From Saccharomycopsis fibuligera x Saccharomycopsis cf. fibuligera (taxonomy: Eukaryota; Ascomycota; Saccharomycetes; Ascoideales; Saccharomycopsidaceae): DNA of 64,000 bases. The first letter of the stretch is position 1. Every line of letters begins with the position of its first letter. This document shows, one piece after another, positions 29,656-39,752 of the stretch. The position numbers and the translations under genes are program-made. The DNA lies in the NCBI GenBank assembly GCA_001936135.1, contig CP012817.1, positions 2,418,001 to 2,482,000 on the forward strand, read 5' to 3'. The notes beneath the pieces were generated by a model. The model made no database searches and was not told where the DNA came from. It saw nothing but the letters and a program-made list of their open reading frames with translations.

Positions 29656-30470
29656 ATGTCGGGGCTAGAGAGTAAGTGAACTATCGCCTATTTTATTGAA
29701 ACAAAGATAAAACATTCTCATTTTGGTTAAATGATTGCAGTTTCAGTTTTATTAACTCATTATATGATACAGAATCATTATTCCAGCTAAAAGTAAGTAA
29801 CAAATTATCGCAAAACAGCTGTTATCATTACCAAATATCATTTTGATACATACAACTAAATCAAATTTGTCAATGCATATTTATTCTAACTGACTATATC
29901 CAGTTTACTGCTAAGCAGCTAAACAGACAGGCTCAAAAAGCTGGCAAAGAAGAAGAAAAAGAGAAGGCAAAAATTAAAAAGGCAATGCAGCAAGGAAACA
30001 ACGACATTGCACAAATATATGCTCAAAATGCAGTACGTAAAGGCCATGAAAAACTCAACTTACTAAGGTTATCCTCACGAATTGATGCGGTGTCATCAAG
30101 AGTGCAAACGGCAGTAACGATGCGTCAGGTGAGTGGCAACATGGGGAATGTTATCAAAGGCATGGATAAAGCATTACAGAGCATGAATTTAGAAAAAATT
30201 TCATTAGTTATGGAGAAATTTGAGAGTCAGTTTGAAGACTTGGACGCCACTACAAATTACTATGAATCAGCTACCAATAGTGCTACTGCATTGAATACAC
30301 CTCAAGAAGAGGTGGACTCATTGATGAACCAGGTAGCGGATCAAGCAGGGTTGGAGCTTAAACAGAACCTTGGAGATACTAGCAAAATTAGTGAGGAACC
30401 AGTGAAACAAAAAGTGGATGAAGCCAAAGAAGATAGATTAGCTGAAAGATTGAGAGCTTTAAGATCATGA
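29656..30470 (+). CDS. DID2: ESCRT-III-associated protein Did2 (CHMP1), three exons
   Basis: Coding exons are 29656-29671 (16 nt), 29773-29792 (20 nt) and 29904-30470, giving 200 residues against 204 in S. cerevisiae. The joined N-terminus reads MSGLEKSLFQLK then FTAKQLNRQAQKAG, matching the Did2/CHMP1 start. The body has AQNAVRKGHEKLNLLRLSSR and VQTAVTMRQVSGNMG, and the chain ends DRLAERLRALRS, the MIT-interacting motif that recruits Vps4. Did2 acts late in multivesicular-body sorting. Both introns start GTAAGT and end in AG, with branch-like TATTAAC and TTCTAAC. The long third exon alone starts at an internal ATG and would miss 39 residues. Confidence 0.93.
29672..29772 (+). other. DID2 intron 1
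   Basis: 101 nt, donor GTAAGT, branch-like TATTAAC about 20 nt before the acceptor ACAG. An earlier CAG at about 29738-29740 precedes the branch site and gives no family-matching exon. Confidence 0.85.
29793..29903 (+). other. DID2 intron 2
   Basis: 111 nt, donor GTAAGT, branch-like TTCTAAC and acceptor CCAG; restores phase 0 into the FTAKQ exon. Confidence 0.88.
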
Positions 30471-31417
30471 TCAATATATTACTTTAGGTTTTTGAAATAG
30501 TTTTATGCTGATTTGAATATGTTTTCGTGCTTTAATTGAACCTTGAGTTCAGCTTTTCTCTGATTAAGCGCCGAAGTATATTTTGTTTGCCATAATGTCG
30601 ATTAAATCGCAATGAATCATTAAAACCAGGAATTCGCTAACGATGTAGGTTATAGATATTTTTTAACAAGTTTCTTTTTATTCATTTATTTTTGTTCTCA
30701 ATCATATCTTAGTCGATTCATACAGCACTTAAAATCATACTTGGCGTATTGGAAACACCTGAGAGGGGAAAGTAAGCTTCATACTCTTGTCCAACCATCT
30801 ATGCTCGTTTTGGATTCCAAAAATAAAAAAAGACATAGAAAAAGTTGTCAAGCTTAAAATCACGTACTAAAAAGTGTTCTTCTGTTTTAAAGCTTGTTAG
30901 TTCCGTTTGCCCGTTGTACACAATCAAGTTTTGAGATACCATAAAAGATAAGTTTATACACCACGTAGATATTTTCGTTCGTAGAAAATCTCCAGTTATT
31001 CGACTCTAACTTTAAAAAGAGTCCTCTTCTTACAATATCTTTTGTAGCTACTGCCGTACATCGTTGCGCTCCTGATACGCAATATAAATAGCATAAACTC
31101 ACAGGTTCATGTTGACATCAACATCGATACATGGATTATTTCCTAAGGCTGCATCATCTTCGAGGTAATCATAATTACATTTTTCATTTGTTTTCACAGG
31201 TTTTTTTGTTCTCTTTCGCACTTTCCGTCCCTTGTTTGGGTTGGTTGGGAAAATTTAGCAAACAACAAATTAGTAAAGATGTAAAAAGTTCTCCTCTAAA
31301 AATACTCCGGGGTGCAGAAACACAAAAGCTAGTTCCTTATGTTTTAATTTATAGCACACCAGGCTCAGCCGAGCAAGGAAAAAAAATAGGCGATGGTAAT
31401 TAATTATTCCAAAAACG

Positions 31418-31418
<1 letters not shown>

Positions 31419-31452
<34 letters not shown>
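31419..31452. repeat. Poly(dT) tract, 34 T
   Basis: Uninterrupted T run upstream of the seven-helix gene at 32309. Confidence 0.9.
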
Positions 31453-31453
<1 letters not shown>

Positions 31454-32082
31454 GAAAATACTTAAAAAAGAAAAATTATTGCAACTGTTTTTCGTTTTTT
31501 TTATATTATTATTACCAGAAATGTATATCTCTACGTCCCATTCGGATGCGCTGTACGGTGTAACTAAGACTCGGAACAACCGCACCAAGCATTCAAAGAA
31601 GCAAGCAGAAAAATTGTAGGGTTGCCACCATCATTTAATATCTCTCCCCATCTAGAATTGTTGAACTTATTAATTTCAATAACTTAAGTTACTGTCTTGT
31701 GCCATTAACTTTTTCTTTAGGGTCTTTTTAGAGAGATAATGCAGGGTTTTAGCGGCTTGGCCCACTTATGTTTCAAAGGAGTCCTCCAAGTACCATGTAC
31801 AAAAATACGTCTTCGAGGGCTGCTGGTGGATTCCTTTGAGTAAATTCACCAACAATTTCGTGCTGGGTTTTTGAGCTCACTAAAATGCGAATTGTGGAGG
31901 TTAAACCTTTTTTTTTTCTTTTTTAGAAACAGCTTAAGTGACCTTTTATTGAAACAAACTGTTACTGTAATATTTTTCAAAGCAATTAAAATAAGATTAT
32001 TGAAATAAGCGACCCTCAACTAGTAATCACATAAATTTTATAAAAATTCACTGAAGATTAATGTGGAGAGTTAACATTGTGA

Positions 32083-32095
32083 GGGGGGGGGGGGG
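32083..32095. repeat. Poly(dG) tract, 13 G
   Basis: The only long G homopolymer in an AT-rich window, about 215 bases before the ATG at 32309. Confidence 0.9.
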
Positions 32096-32308
32096 AATAA
32101 GAAATAGTCCCATTTAAATTATAACAAACTTAAGTTAAATTCAAATAAATAAATAATATTTATAAATGGGCCCTTTTGCTATATTATTTTTGCGGTTGTT
32201 TGAGCACACCCTATATGATGACAGCTTTTTCAACAATACCAAAAGGGAAAGATAAGGTTTCTCATTCACTTCAAGCACTTTTGTTTTTTGCAAAACATTT
32301 AAAACAAT

Positions 32309-33583
32309 ATGGCGGTTAATATTGATCCAGCTTACTTCCAAGAGGTAGCCCAGATGATCAAAAAGGAAACTAATGGTGCAGCAATAGGAAGTGGTATAGT
32401 TAAGCTTCTTGCCGATACCGAGAAAAAATTTGATGGACATATCCCAGAAAAACTACTAGAAGCAACAGCACTCATACAACCAGCATCATTTGGCGGTACT
32501 CCTACGCCATCTAAAGACATTGCTCCATGTGTGATTTTCATTGTTGTATTTTTAATTCTATTAGTTGGCAACAGTTATATTTTTGTTAAAGATATAATGC
32601 GAGGACATAAATTTTTGTTGACGATATTGCTTATTGTTTACTACATTTTCAATATCATAGGCATGGCTTTGCGGTGGACATGGGCTAACAATAACTTAAA
32701 AATAAGACATGGTCTTGCTAGTGGAACATTAATTGACTTAGCAATGGTTTGGATTGCTGGTATCAATTTGGTTCTAGCACAACGGATTTTTACTTGGCGT
32801 CATCCCAAGTTTTGTACATCGCGTATTTTCAAATTCAATATTATATTCATATATTCTGCTATTTTTGTCGATATTGTCCTTAGCCTTATCTTTTTTAACA
32901 TTCCGTATCTCTATTATATGAGCGATTCGACTTTGAAAAAAGTGCATAGGGTACAAGAAGCAGCCATATTCATTACATGTTTCTACCCGTTCACTGCAGG
33001 AATATTCGTTTTGCTAGCCTTTATGGTAAAGCCTAATGGCAATCCAGATGTATGTGTTGCTCAACCATACTGGATTGAGTCCTTTGGATTTTTTTACTAT
33101 GTACCTAAAGGTGCTGCCAAGCAAGCTAGAGAAGCATTTATGAATAAAAGCCGGCGTCACAAAAGAGCAATTAGGACAATTGCTTCATCCTTGCATCATT
33201 ATGAGGTTGTTGAGGAACTTCAAAGAGTACCAACTTACGACCGCCCTGCCATTTTGAATCAAAACTATAGTATTTGGGTAGTTACGGCAACTACATTGTT
33301 GTTGTTGATTTCAACTTGTACAAGATGTGCTGCCACTTTCATTCACAAACCGGTTTATGAAGACCACCCAATTTTCAGGCCAGTGGTTTTCTGGACTTGT
33401 AAAGTGACGGCAGAAACATTGGTGTGCATTATCTATATGATTTTCAGGATTGATTTGAGGTTTTACAAACCAGACAAATTACCTAAATATATCCGCGATG
33501 CTCCAGAAGCCAAACCCGAAAATAATGTTAGTGAAGAAAGGCTGCTTGAGAAACCTGAATTTTCTCATGTGGAGGACTTGTGA
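32309..33583 (+). CDS. Seven-helix fungal membrane protein, copy 1
   Basis: A 424-residue protein with about seven hydrophobic segments between residues 70 and 380, a polar N-terminus and a charged C-terminal tail. It is clearly paralogous to the gene at 35134: shared blocks include TNGAA.G.G near residue 22, LAQRI.TWRHPK, F.YVPKGAAK.A, RTIASS.HHY / RVIASS.QHY and the last-helix exit RIDLRFYKPD. I associate this architecture with the fungal DUF3112 family, whose function is unknown; that assignment is from memory. The conserved TWRHPK and VPKGAAK loops may be cytosolic. It could be a sensor or transporter; nothing in the sequence decides. Confidence 0.8.
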   Translation: MAVNIDPAYFQEVAQMIKKETNGAAIGSGIVKLLADTEKKFDGHIPEKLLEATALIQPASFGGTPTPSKDIAPCVIFIVVFLILLVGNSYIFVKDIMRGHKFLLTILLIVYYIFNIIGMALRWTWANNNLKIRHGLASGTLIDLAMVWIAGINLVLAQRIFTWRHPKFCTSRIFKFNIIFIYSAIFVDIVLSLIFFNIPYLYYMSDSTLKKVHRVQEAAIFITCFYPFTAGIFVLLAFMVKPNGNPDVCVAQPYWIESFGFFYYVPKGAAKQAREAFMNKSRRHKRAIRTIASSLHHYEVVEELQRVPTYDRPAILNQNYSIWVVTATTLLLLISTCTRCAATFIHKPVYEDHPIFRPVVFWTCKVTAETLVCIIYMIFRIDLRFYKPDKLPKYIRDAPEAKPENNVSEERLLEKPEFSHVEDL

Positions 33584-33823
33584 ACTGCGATAACATTGAT
33601 AAAGCTATATAGGGAAACTATAATTATAAACGCGAAGTTCAGTGAGCGGACAAATTTTTTTTTACTATTTTCTTCTTCCTCGCTTACGCTTTTCGCTGTT
33701 CTTTTTTATACTTACTGCTTTATACATTGTTCTTCAAAATTTTCAGCCAAATATCACTTTCTGTTGTTTTACTTTTTATACTGCTAATGCTGCAAATTCA
33801 TAGGAAATTTCCGAGAGCTTTTG

Positions 33824-33843
33824 TTTGACACCATGGTGTCAAA
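33824..33843. promoter_or_regulatory. Perfect 20-bp palindrome
   Basis: TTTGACACCATGGTGTCAAA equals its own reverse complement. Its GACACC/GGTGTC half-sites would suit a dimeric DNA-binding protein. Its centre contains the ATG of a small open frame. Confidence 0.6.
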
Positions 33844-34039
33844 TAATGCGACTTTAAGGAACCAAAAGGGCGGTTTTTACGGGCATGTTGAAGCGAGTGC
33901 AGAAGTGGCGATTGTGTTGTTTTTCCTTTTTGCACTATGTTTTTGTGTTTACAGGGGAGGGGAAGCAATTGTACGATATACTGTGCTTTGGGTCATTAAA
34001 ATGAGGGGTCCCCGTTTTTGTTTTCTAAATCCCCGCTAG
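33833..34039 (+). CDS. Possible small membrane protein
   Basis: A 68-codon ATG frame starting in the 20-bp palindrome. It has one hydrophobic segment (AEVAIVLFFLFALCFCVY, about 24-41) and a basic C-terminus. No family recognised. It may be chance, but the predicted membrane span and the start within a palindrome justify listing it. Confidence 0.2.
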   Translation: MVSNNATLRNQKGGFYGHVEASAEVAIVLFFLFALCFCVYRGGEAIVRYTVLWVIKMRGPRFCFLNPR

Positions 34040-34697
34040 CTATTGAAGGAGTCCGTACTATATAATAATTTAATTTTAAAATATAACGGACCATAAATAT
34101 GGTTTATACAGTGATCAGATTAAGAACCGAGTAACCAGAGTCGATATAATGGAAAACACTACGTACCACAAAATGCGGAACTAAAGCGAAAAGAATAAAG
34201 AGTGGGCAATGGAAATTATAGTTTACAAGGTTTTCACAAGTTATTCAGCGAAGAGATATCTCTTTACGGTTTACGGCATTCACGTTGTACCTACAATAGG
34301 AATTAACGGTGAAAGGTAGGTATGACCCATCTCATGCCACAATCAGGCTAAGTACGCCGAAATATCTTTCACTTAGTCGCAGGCTGACCAAACCTATCAG
34401 CTAGCGTTGCTGTAAATAATCAAAAAAGGTATCAGATGTCACAAACTCCCCTCACTATTCTGTTTTTTTGTTAATGTTTTTTCTTTTAAAATATGGAAAA
34501 TCAGCCATGCAATATTTAAATTTCGAAACGCAAAATAACAAAGTATACCCTAAACGAGGCGAATGACTTCACTCGCTTAACCTTTTCTCATACCAATTAC
34601 TAGAGCACCCCTATTTCAAAGCCCAAAGGAATTATCTGTCCTGTTCTTCTCTAAAATGAAAATTTTTCTGCTGGACCCATGAAGATCTTTAGTCCTC

Positions 34698-34707
34698 TTT
34701 ACGTAAA
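34698..34707. promoter_or_regulatory. TTTACGTAAA palindrome (Yap-like)
   Basis: The same 10-mer as at 7811-7820; the TTACGTAA core resembles Yap-type bZIP sites. It lies about 430 bases before the gene at 35134. Confidence 0.3.
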
Positions 34708-35133
34708 GCATTTACGACGTTGGCTATTATTCAATTACCCAACAATTGTCAACTACTGTATAATGCTGCCAAGTCATGCACCTACTATGCTCTGATGATA
34801 TGCTAAAATTTCTATTTTCTCTTCGTGCAGTTAGACAATACCAGTTCTTTTCATGCAGGTATATGCAGCTTATAATCTTGATTTATGCTCACTAAGGGTT
34901 TTTTTTCCTTAGCCATCAGCAATGCACATCATCAAGGTAATAGCTCTTCCTTTTGGTGATAATTTTCTGCAAAGGCTGGCTTACCTTTATAAAAGAAAGT
35001 TGCTTTCCTTAATTTTTTTTTTTCTATAGGGTTTGAGTTTTTTCTTTTTTTTTCTTTTTTTTTTTTTTTTTTTCGCTTTCCTGTGTTATTTCCTCCATAC
35101 AATTATAATTTCAATTAAGTCACCAATAACAAA

Positions 35134-36432
35134 ATGGAATCTTTGGTAGAAACTGAATCTGGCTTGGCTACCATCGCTGCCTTGATCAAATCTCAAACCA
35201 ATGGTGCTGCTACTGGTACCGGTTTGGTTCCTTTGTTGAACCAATCAAAGAAGTTGTACAATGGCAATATTCCAGCATACATGCAGGTAGCAGTTCAAAA
35301 ACTTTTGCCTGCTACTTTTGGCGGTTATCCAGACCACAAGGACTATGCTCCAAGTGCGATCTTTTTAGCAGTGTACTTGATTTTAACCGCTGCTCATCTT
35401 TTTGTTTTCATCAAGAACTGGAGTAGGGGTCACAGATTTTACTTGTCTGCGGTACTTGTGCTTTATGGATTCTTGAATTGGGTTGGCTATGCTCTCAGAC
35501 TTTCTTGGGCCGGCGATGTTACCAGAGTTCACATTGGTTTGGCCAGTACTGTGATGATCTTGACCAGTACTGCTATATTAGCTGGTTCTAATTTAATTTT
35601 GGCTCAAAGAATTTATACTTGGAGACATCCAAAGATTGGCTCGTCCAAGCTTTTCCAATACTTCATGTATGTTGTCTATGTTGTGGTTGCTGGAACTATC
35701 ATCATGGGTATTGTGTCCGGTGTTGTGCCATACTTGTATTTCCTTAGTGAGCATCGTTATGAAATGACAAAGAAAGCTGCTAGGGCTGCTGGTATTTTGA
35801 TTGTCATTTACTCTGTTGCTGCTAGTATTTTGATTGGCCTTGCTTTTGTTCATGCACCAAAGCAAAAGGATCCAAACTTTGCCATCTACCAACCATGGTG
35901 GATTCAATCTTTTAGTACCTTTTATTTTGTCCCAAAAGGTGCTGCCAAAATTGCTAAAGATACTTTTGTCAACAGACCGGACCACCATAAGAAGGCTGTA
36001 AGAGTTATTGCTTCATCTACTCAGCACTACACCACTGTCGAAGACATCAAGACCCTTGACGAAGAACAAACGCCAGATTTGAAACATAACTTTAGTATTT
36101 TAATTATTGTCTTGACTACTATTTTGTTGTTAATATCTTCTTGTTTCAGACTTGCTTCTTTGTTCATTACTAGATCTGTTTACAACCAGACTAACATTTT
36201 CAAGCCAGTGGTTATGTATTGTGCTCATGGTTTGTTGGAATGGCTTGTTCTTGTTATTTATTTGGTGACAAGAATTGACTTGAGATTCTACAAGCCAGAT
36301 CCATTAAGAGTTAGTGCTAACTCAGTTTCTAGTGTTGATAGTAACGTTAACGAAAAAGATGATGTTGCTGCTTCTAGCACCAAGCAAACAGAACCAGCTG
36401 AGCCAGCTGAAACCAACTCCATTAAAGCTTAA
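35134..36432 (+). CDS. Seven-helix fungal membrane protein, copy 2
   Basis: A 432-residue paralogue of the gene at 32309, with about seven membrane segments, the same conserved loops (LAQRIYTWRHPK, FYFVPKGAAK, RVIASSTQHY, RIDLRFYKPD) and a Ser/Glu-rich cytosolic-type tail ending EPAETNSIKA. It has visibly stronger codon bias (TTG, GCT, GTT, ACC codons) than copy 1, which suggests higher expression. The same family assignment applies (DUF3112-like, function unknown). The tandem order, same strand and 1.5-kb upstream regions suggest duplication followed by divergent regulation. Confidence 0.82.
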   Translation: MESLVETESGLATIAALIKSQTNGAATGTGLVPLLNQSKKLYNGNIPAYMQVAVQKLLPATFGGYPDHKDYAPSAIFLAVYLILTAAHLFVFIKNWSRGHRFYLSAVLVLYGFLNWVGYALRLSWAGDVTRVHIGLASTVMILTSTAILAGSNLILAQRIYTWRHPKIGSSKLFQYFMYVVYVVVAGTIIMGIVSGVVPYLYFLSEHRYEMTKKAARAAGILIVIYSVAASILIGLAFVHAPKQKDPNFAIYQPWWIQSFSTFYFVPKGAAKIAKDTFVNRPDHHKKAVRVIASSTQHYTTVEDIKTLDEEQTPDLKHNFSILIIVLTTILLLISSCFRLASLFITRSVYNQTNIFKPVVMYCAHGLLEWLVLVIYLVTRIDLRFYKPDPLRVSANSVSSVDSNVNEKDDVAASSTKQTEPAEPAETNSIKA

Positions 36433-38278
36433 GCTTTTTAATAGTTAAGAGGCACTGACTAGCTTGTTGGTCTCTGCTACATGAAACTTGCTTTCTGGTT
36501 TCAAATATTTTTTGTTACGTTTAGGATAATGTTGTTTCTCTTTTTTCTTCCTTTTTTTGTGTTCACTGTTTTGCTTATTTAATAATGTTTAATTTCTAAT
36601 ACTCGACGTGTTTAATGTTTTTAATAAATTTTGTACTAATGCTTCATTCAAGTGTCGTGTAAACGCTGATTTTTATAACGGGTGATATCTTGCAAAGTGA
36701 TTAAGATAACTCCTCAAGATGCTTTATAGTAGGTTTACAATCTGAAGTTACATCAGTAAGACATTCTTAAACCAATATATTGAGCAAAACCAAATAGGGA
36801 CAATTAAAGTCAGGAACATCATTGTTTGACTATCGTCAATTAACGTCAAAAAACAAATGGTAATTTATGAGTCTGACAATTCAAAAGATGGCCCGGCTAA
36901 CTAACTAAAATGTATGGTGCCAAGCCACTGATTCCACTCAAAGTTTTAAAAACTTTTGCAGATTGGAATTTTTGAGGCAAACTGCATGTCGCAAGAGAAA
37001 CTAACCAGAACATAGGTTTTGACTTATGTCATGTTATACATATGAGATTGTCGACAGCGAGTAATCAGTGCTTAAAAGTATAGTAAAGTGTTTTAAAAGA
37101 ACTTGACTTCATTTTTGGGAATTTGCCTAATTTTTTGTATATTTGTGAACAGTGTCCAAATAAATATTTTAATTGAAATATAATAACCGCACCTCCATCT
37201 TAAAAAATCACCAACATCAATGCTTGTAATGCATCTAGCAGCAGCTGGCTGCGCGTTGCCTAATATGGACGCTTTTCTCCGAAAGATAAAATTTTCCATC
37301 TCTACTTTTTAAGAACTCTGTGTTTTCCGCAGTTCGCTTATTTTTAGAATTAAAAGCATTTCCACTAAGAATAAATTTTTTTGTTTAGTATAGTATGTTT
37401 CAACATTAATGTTAAAACAACTTATATATTCTCGGCTTACTTTTGCTTTTAGTATAGCCTTCCCACGATAAAGGTCTAGGTTATGTCGGTTATGTAGATG
37501 GTATTGTTGCCTAAAGAGTTCGGCCGAATCTAGCTACACCGTATGGCACACACATTCTTCACGGTTAGTCAATAGATTTCAATTGTCTTAGCAATTGTCG
37601 TAATACACAACTTCGACTTACTGTGCTGAATTTCTACCAAAAAAATATAACTTTTCTGAACTCAGTTCCAGCTATTATATTGCTACGCCAGTGAAAATAA
37701 TTTCAAAAATCCACAACTGAATTTATTTGTCGAAGTCCGAAAAAACCAAATATCCAAAAAATCACAAAAAGCAAACTGGGAGGAAAAAAAAAAAGCCAAA
37801 AACACGGATGCAATAAGAACCATGCACCTTACTTTTTTAGGCGCATGAAAAATTGAAGAAAAAACACACCCATTTGAGTGGGTTTCCAAACTTGAAATTT
37901 CAGTGTTTTTCTGTGGGGGAAAATCAACAAGTCTTTGAGAACAATTTTTTCAGTTTCAGTTTCACTTATCGCATCAAAATCATGAAAAATGTTCAACTAC
38001 TTGACTGCTAATTATGGAAATGTTGAGTTTATTGCTCTTGACTTAATTAGCTATATATACCTTCATCGTAGTCTGCTTGTCTCCAACAAAACTGAACCAA
38101 ATATAAGCGAATATTCAAATATGAAGACTATGAGAAAGGCAAAATCATGATAAACACCAGCCTTTGATCAGCTGCGATCCGCCATTTTGGAGATGCGCTT
38201 CTCTACATAAATACATATGTAGCTAGTTCTGTATAATAGGTAACGAACATGCTGCATACATGCGGCTAAATATTATAT

Positions 38279-38332
38279 TATGCGTCCAGTAACCGTTTTT
38301 AGCCAAATATTGGCAACTTTAGACGCATTATA
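38279..38332. repeat. Imperfect inverted repeat
   Basis: Arms TTATGCGTCC and AGACGCATTA enclose about 33 bases that include the near-palindrome AGCCAAATATTGGC. It could form a hairpin but the arms are short. Confidence 0.4.
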
Positions 38333-39014
38333 TATATATATTTTTTTTATTTTTTTTTTCTTTGCATGCGTAAACCAACGTCGGCAGCAACCTGTCTGAA
38401 AAATTTGACTACAGTTATCCTAATTAAGAATTGTTGGGTAAATTTGTTCCTGTAAGCGACAGGAGACCGTAAAGGAATTTTTCAGTAATTACACTTTTTT
38501 CTTTTTTCTTTTGGTGAATTTTGCTTGAGTTTGAGATTGCCAATTTATGCAGGGCATTTTACCAACCCATACACGCGTTTCAAAAAAATTATATAGTTCA
38601 ATGTATATCTTATAACGCTGTGAAGTTAAAGAGTATTGTGTTGTTTTCATTGTATGATAGAATCAAGGGCAGTCTTTTTACCAAAAGAGATAAGTTAATC
38701 ACTGCTTTCACTCTGGAAATCAACAAAGTCAAAGTCATTTGGCGAGTTTGTATAAGAAATGAGTCTGATACACGCTTGCTTGACATTTGATTTGAATTAT
38801 ACTTATTACAAAAACAAAGAATTGTGGATGTATAAAATAGCAGGTCGTATATTGTATTGCTTATTTGCCAACATAGACATGTGTACCGTTAAACCATAAG
38901 CGGTATCGTTGAAAGAAATAAAAGATTATAAGAATTTCAAAAGCGGTGGACAGCTCAACCACTACATATAATGTGAAATCTGTAGATCATGAAAACGTTG
39001 ATTGAGGTACTATC

Positions 39015-39137
39015 ATGTCAAAATTAAACATGGCAAAGTTTTTCCAGCACGCAGAATGCAAGGAATGCCAAGCACAAACGTTTGTATCACGAGCCTGGCA
39101 CATTAAGGTTGAACCCTATGTTTTAGAAGCTAGATAA
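39015..39137 (+). CDS. Possible 40-residue small protein
   Basis: An ATG frame of 40 codons with balanced composition and a CKEC motif (MAKFFQHAECKECQAQT). No family recognised. It is included because it lies in an otherwise empty region; coding status is unproven. Confidence 0.15.
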   Translation: MSKLNMAKFFQHAECKECQAQTFVSRAWHIKVEPYVLEAR

Positions 39138-39752
39138 GTTTACGAAACTCGCTAAGAAATAACAAAAGGAACAACTGCTCTATGTTGTAAATTTACGAGC
39201 TACTCTACGATAAAAGAGCTCTCTAACATATGCATACTTTGTTAAATTTTGGCATGTGCTTTGTGCTTGCAATTTTAAGCCACATTAAAGTACGAGCTTA
39301 CTATTTGTTGAGCAAGTAACAGCATAATAAATCGCCAGTGGAACGAAAAAGCCCAAAAAGAAAGAGAACTGATAAATACAGTGCTTATATTTGTCGAATT
39401 ATAAAAAACAAGAACAAAACTGTTAAAACTAAATTTGAAGTCTAGAAGGGAACATATTATTATGAACCGTAAATTTATTGATAGACAAAACTAAGCAGTT
39501 TTTGATTGTTGAATAATATCATGACCATCTTTTTAAATGCACCTTGCAAAGCATGCATGTTGGTTTAGTAGACTTGGCACTCAAAGGATTTTGCATGGCC
39601 CGACTCCGTAACAATATCTGAAGTTAAAAAACAATGATGAGCGGTAGACAAAAAATGCTTGAAATAGAAATTAAGGGACAAGACAGTATCAAAAAGTAGT
39701 AAATAGAAAACAGCCGCCATAATAATCATCAATTATCTGCTCAAAATAATAC

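Larger units (their letters stand above)
30471..32308. other. 1.8-kb intergenic region before the first seven-helix gene
   Basis: Holds a 34-base T run, a 13-base G run and a 90-codon ATG frame at 31131-31403 with no recognisable features. Its length suggests a complex promoter for the gene at 32309. Confidence 0.5.
33584..35133. other. 1.55-kb region between the paired seven-helix genes
   Basis: Contains a perfect 20-bp palindrome (33824-33843), a possible 68-codon membrane ORF beginning inside it, the palindrome TTTACGTAAA at 34698-34707, and T-rich DNA just before the second gene (35037-35073). Confidence 0.5.
36433..39752. other. 3.3-kb gene-free region between convergent 3' ends
   Basis: Neither flanking gene needs a promoter here, yet the spacer is 3,320 bases. 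It is AT-rich with no ATG frame of 60 codons or more that I can support. It contains an imperfect inverted repeat at about 38279-38332 (TTATGCGTC / GACGCATTA) and a 40-codon ORF at 39015. It may be a centromere, a lost gene or a non-coding locus; see findings. Confidence 0.6.

Noticed and set aside
31131-31403. 90-codon ATG frame before the seven-helix genes
   Set aside because: No recognisable domain and no support beyond being open; could be reconsidered with RNA data.
34254-34275. 14-bp palindrome AAGAGATATCTCTT
   Set aside because: About four perfect 14-bp palindromes are expected by chance in 64 kb, so no significance claimed.
38160-38185. 11-base match between GGCGGATCGCA (reverse strand here) and 20779-20795
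   Set aside because: Matches of this length are expected many times by chance between regions of this size.
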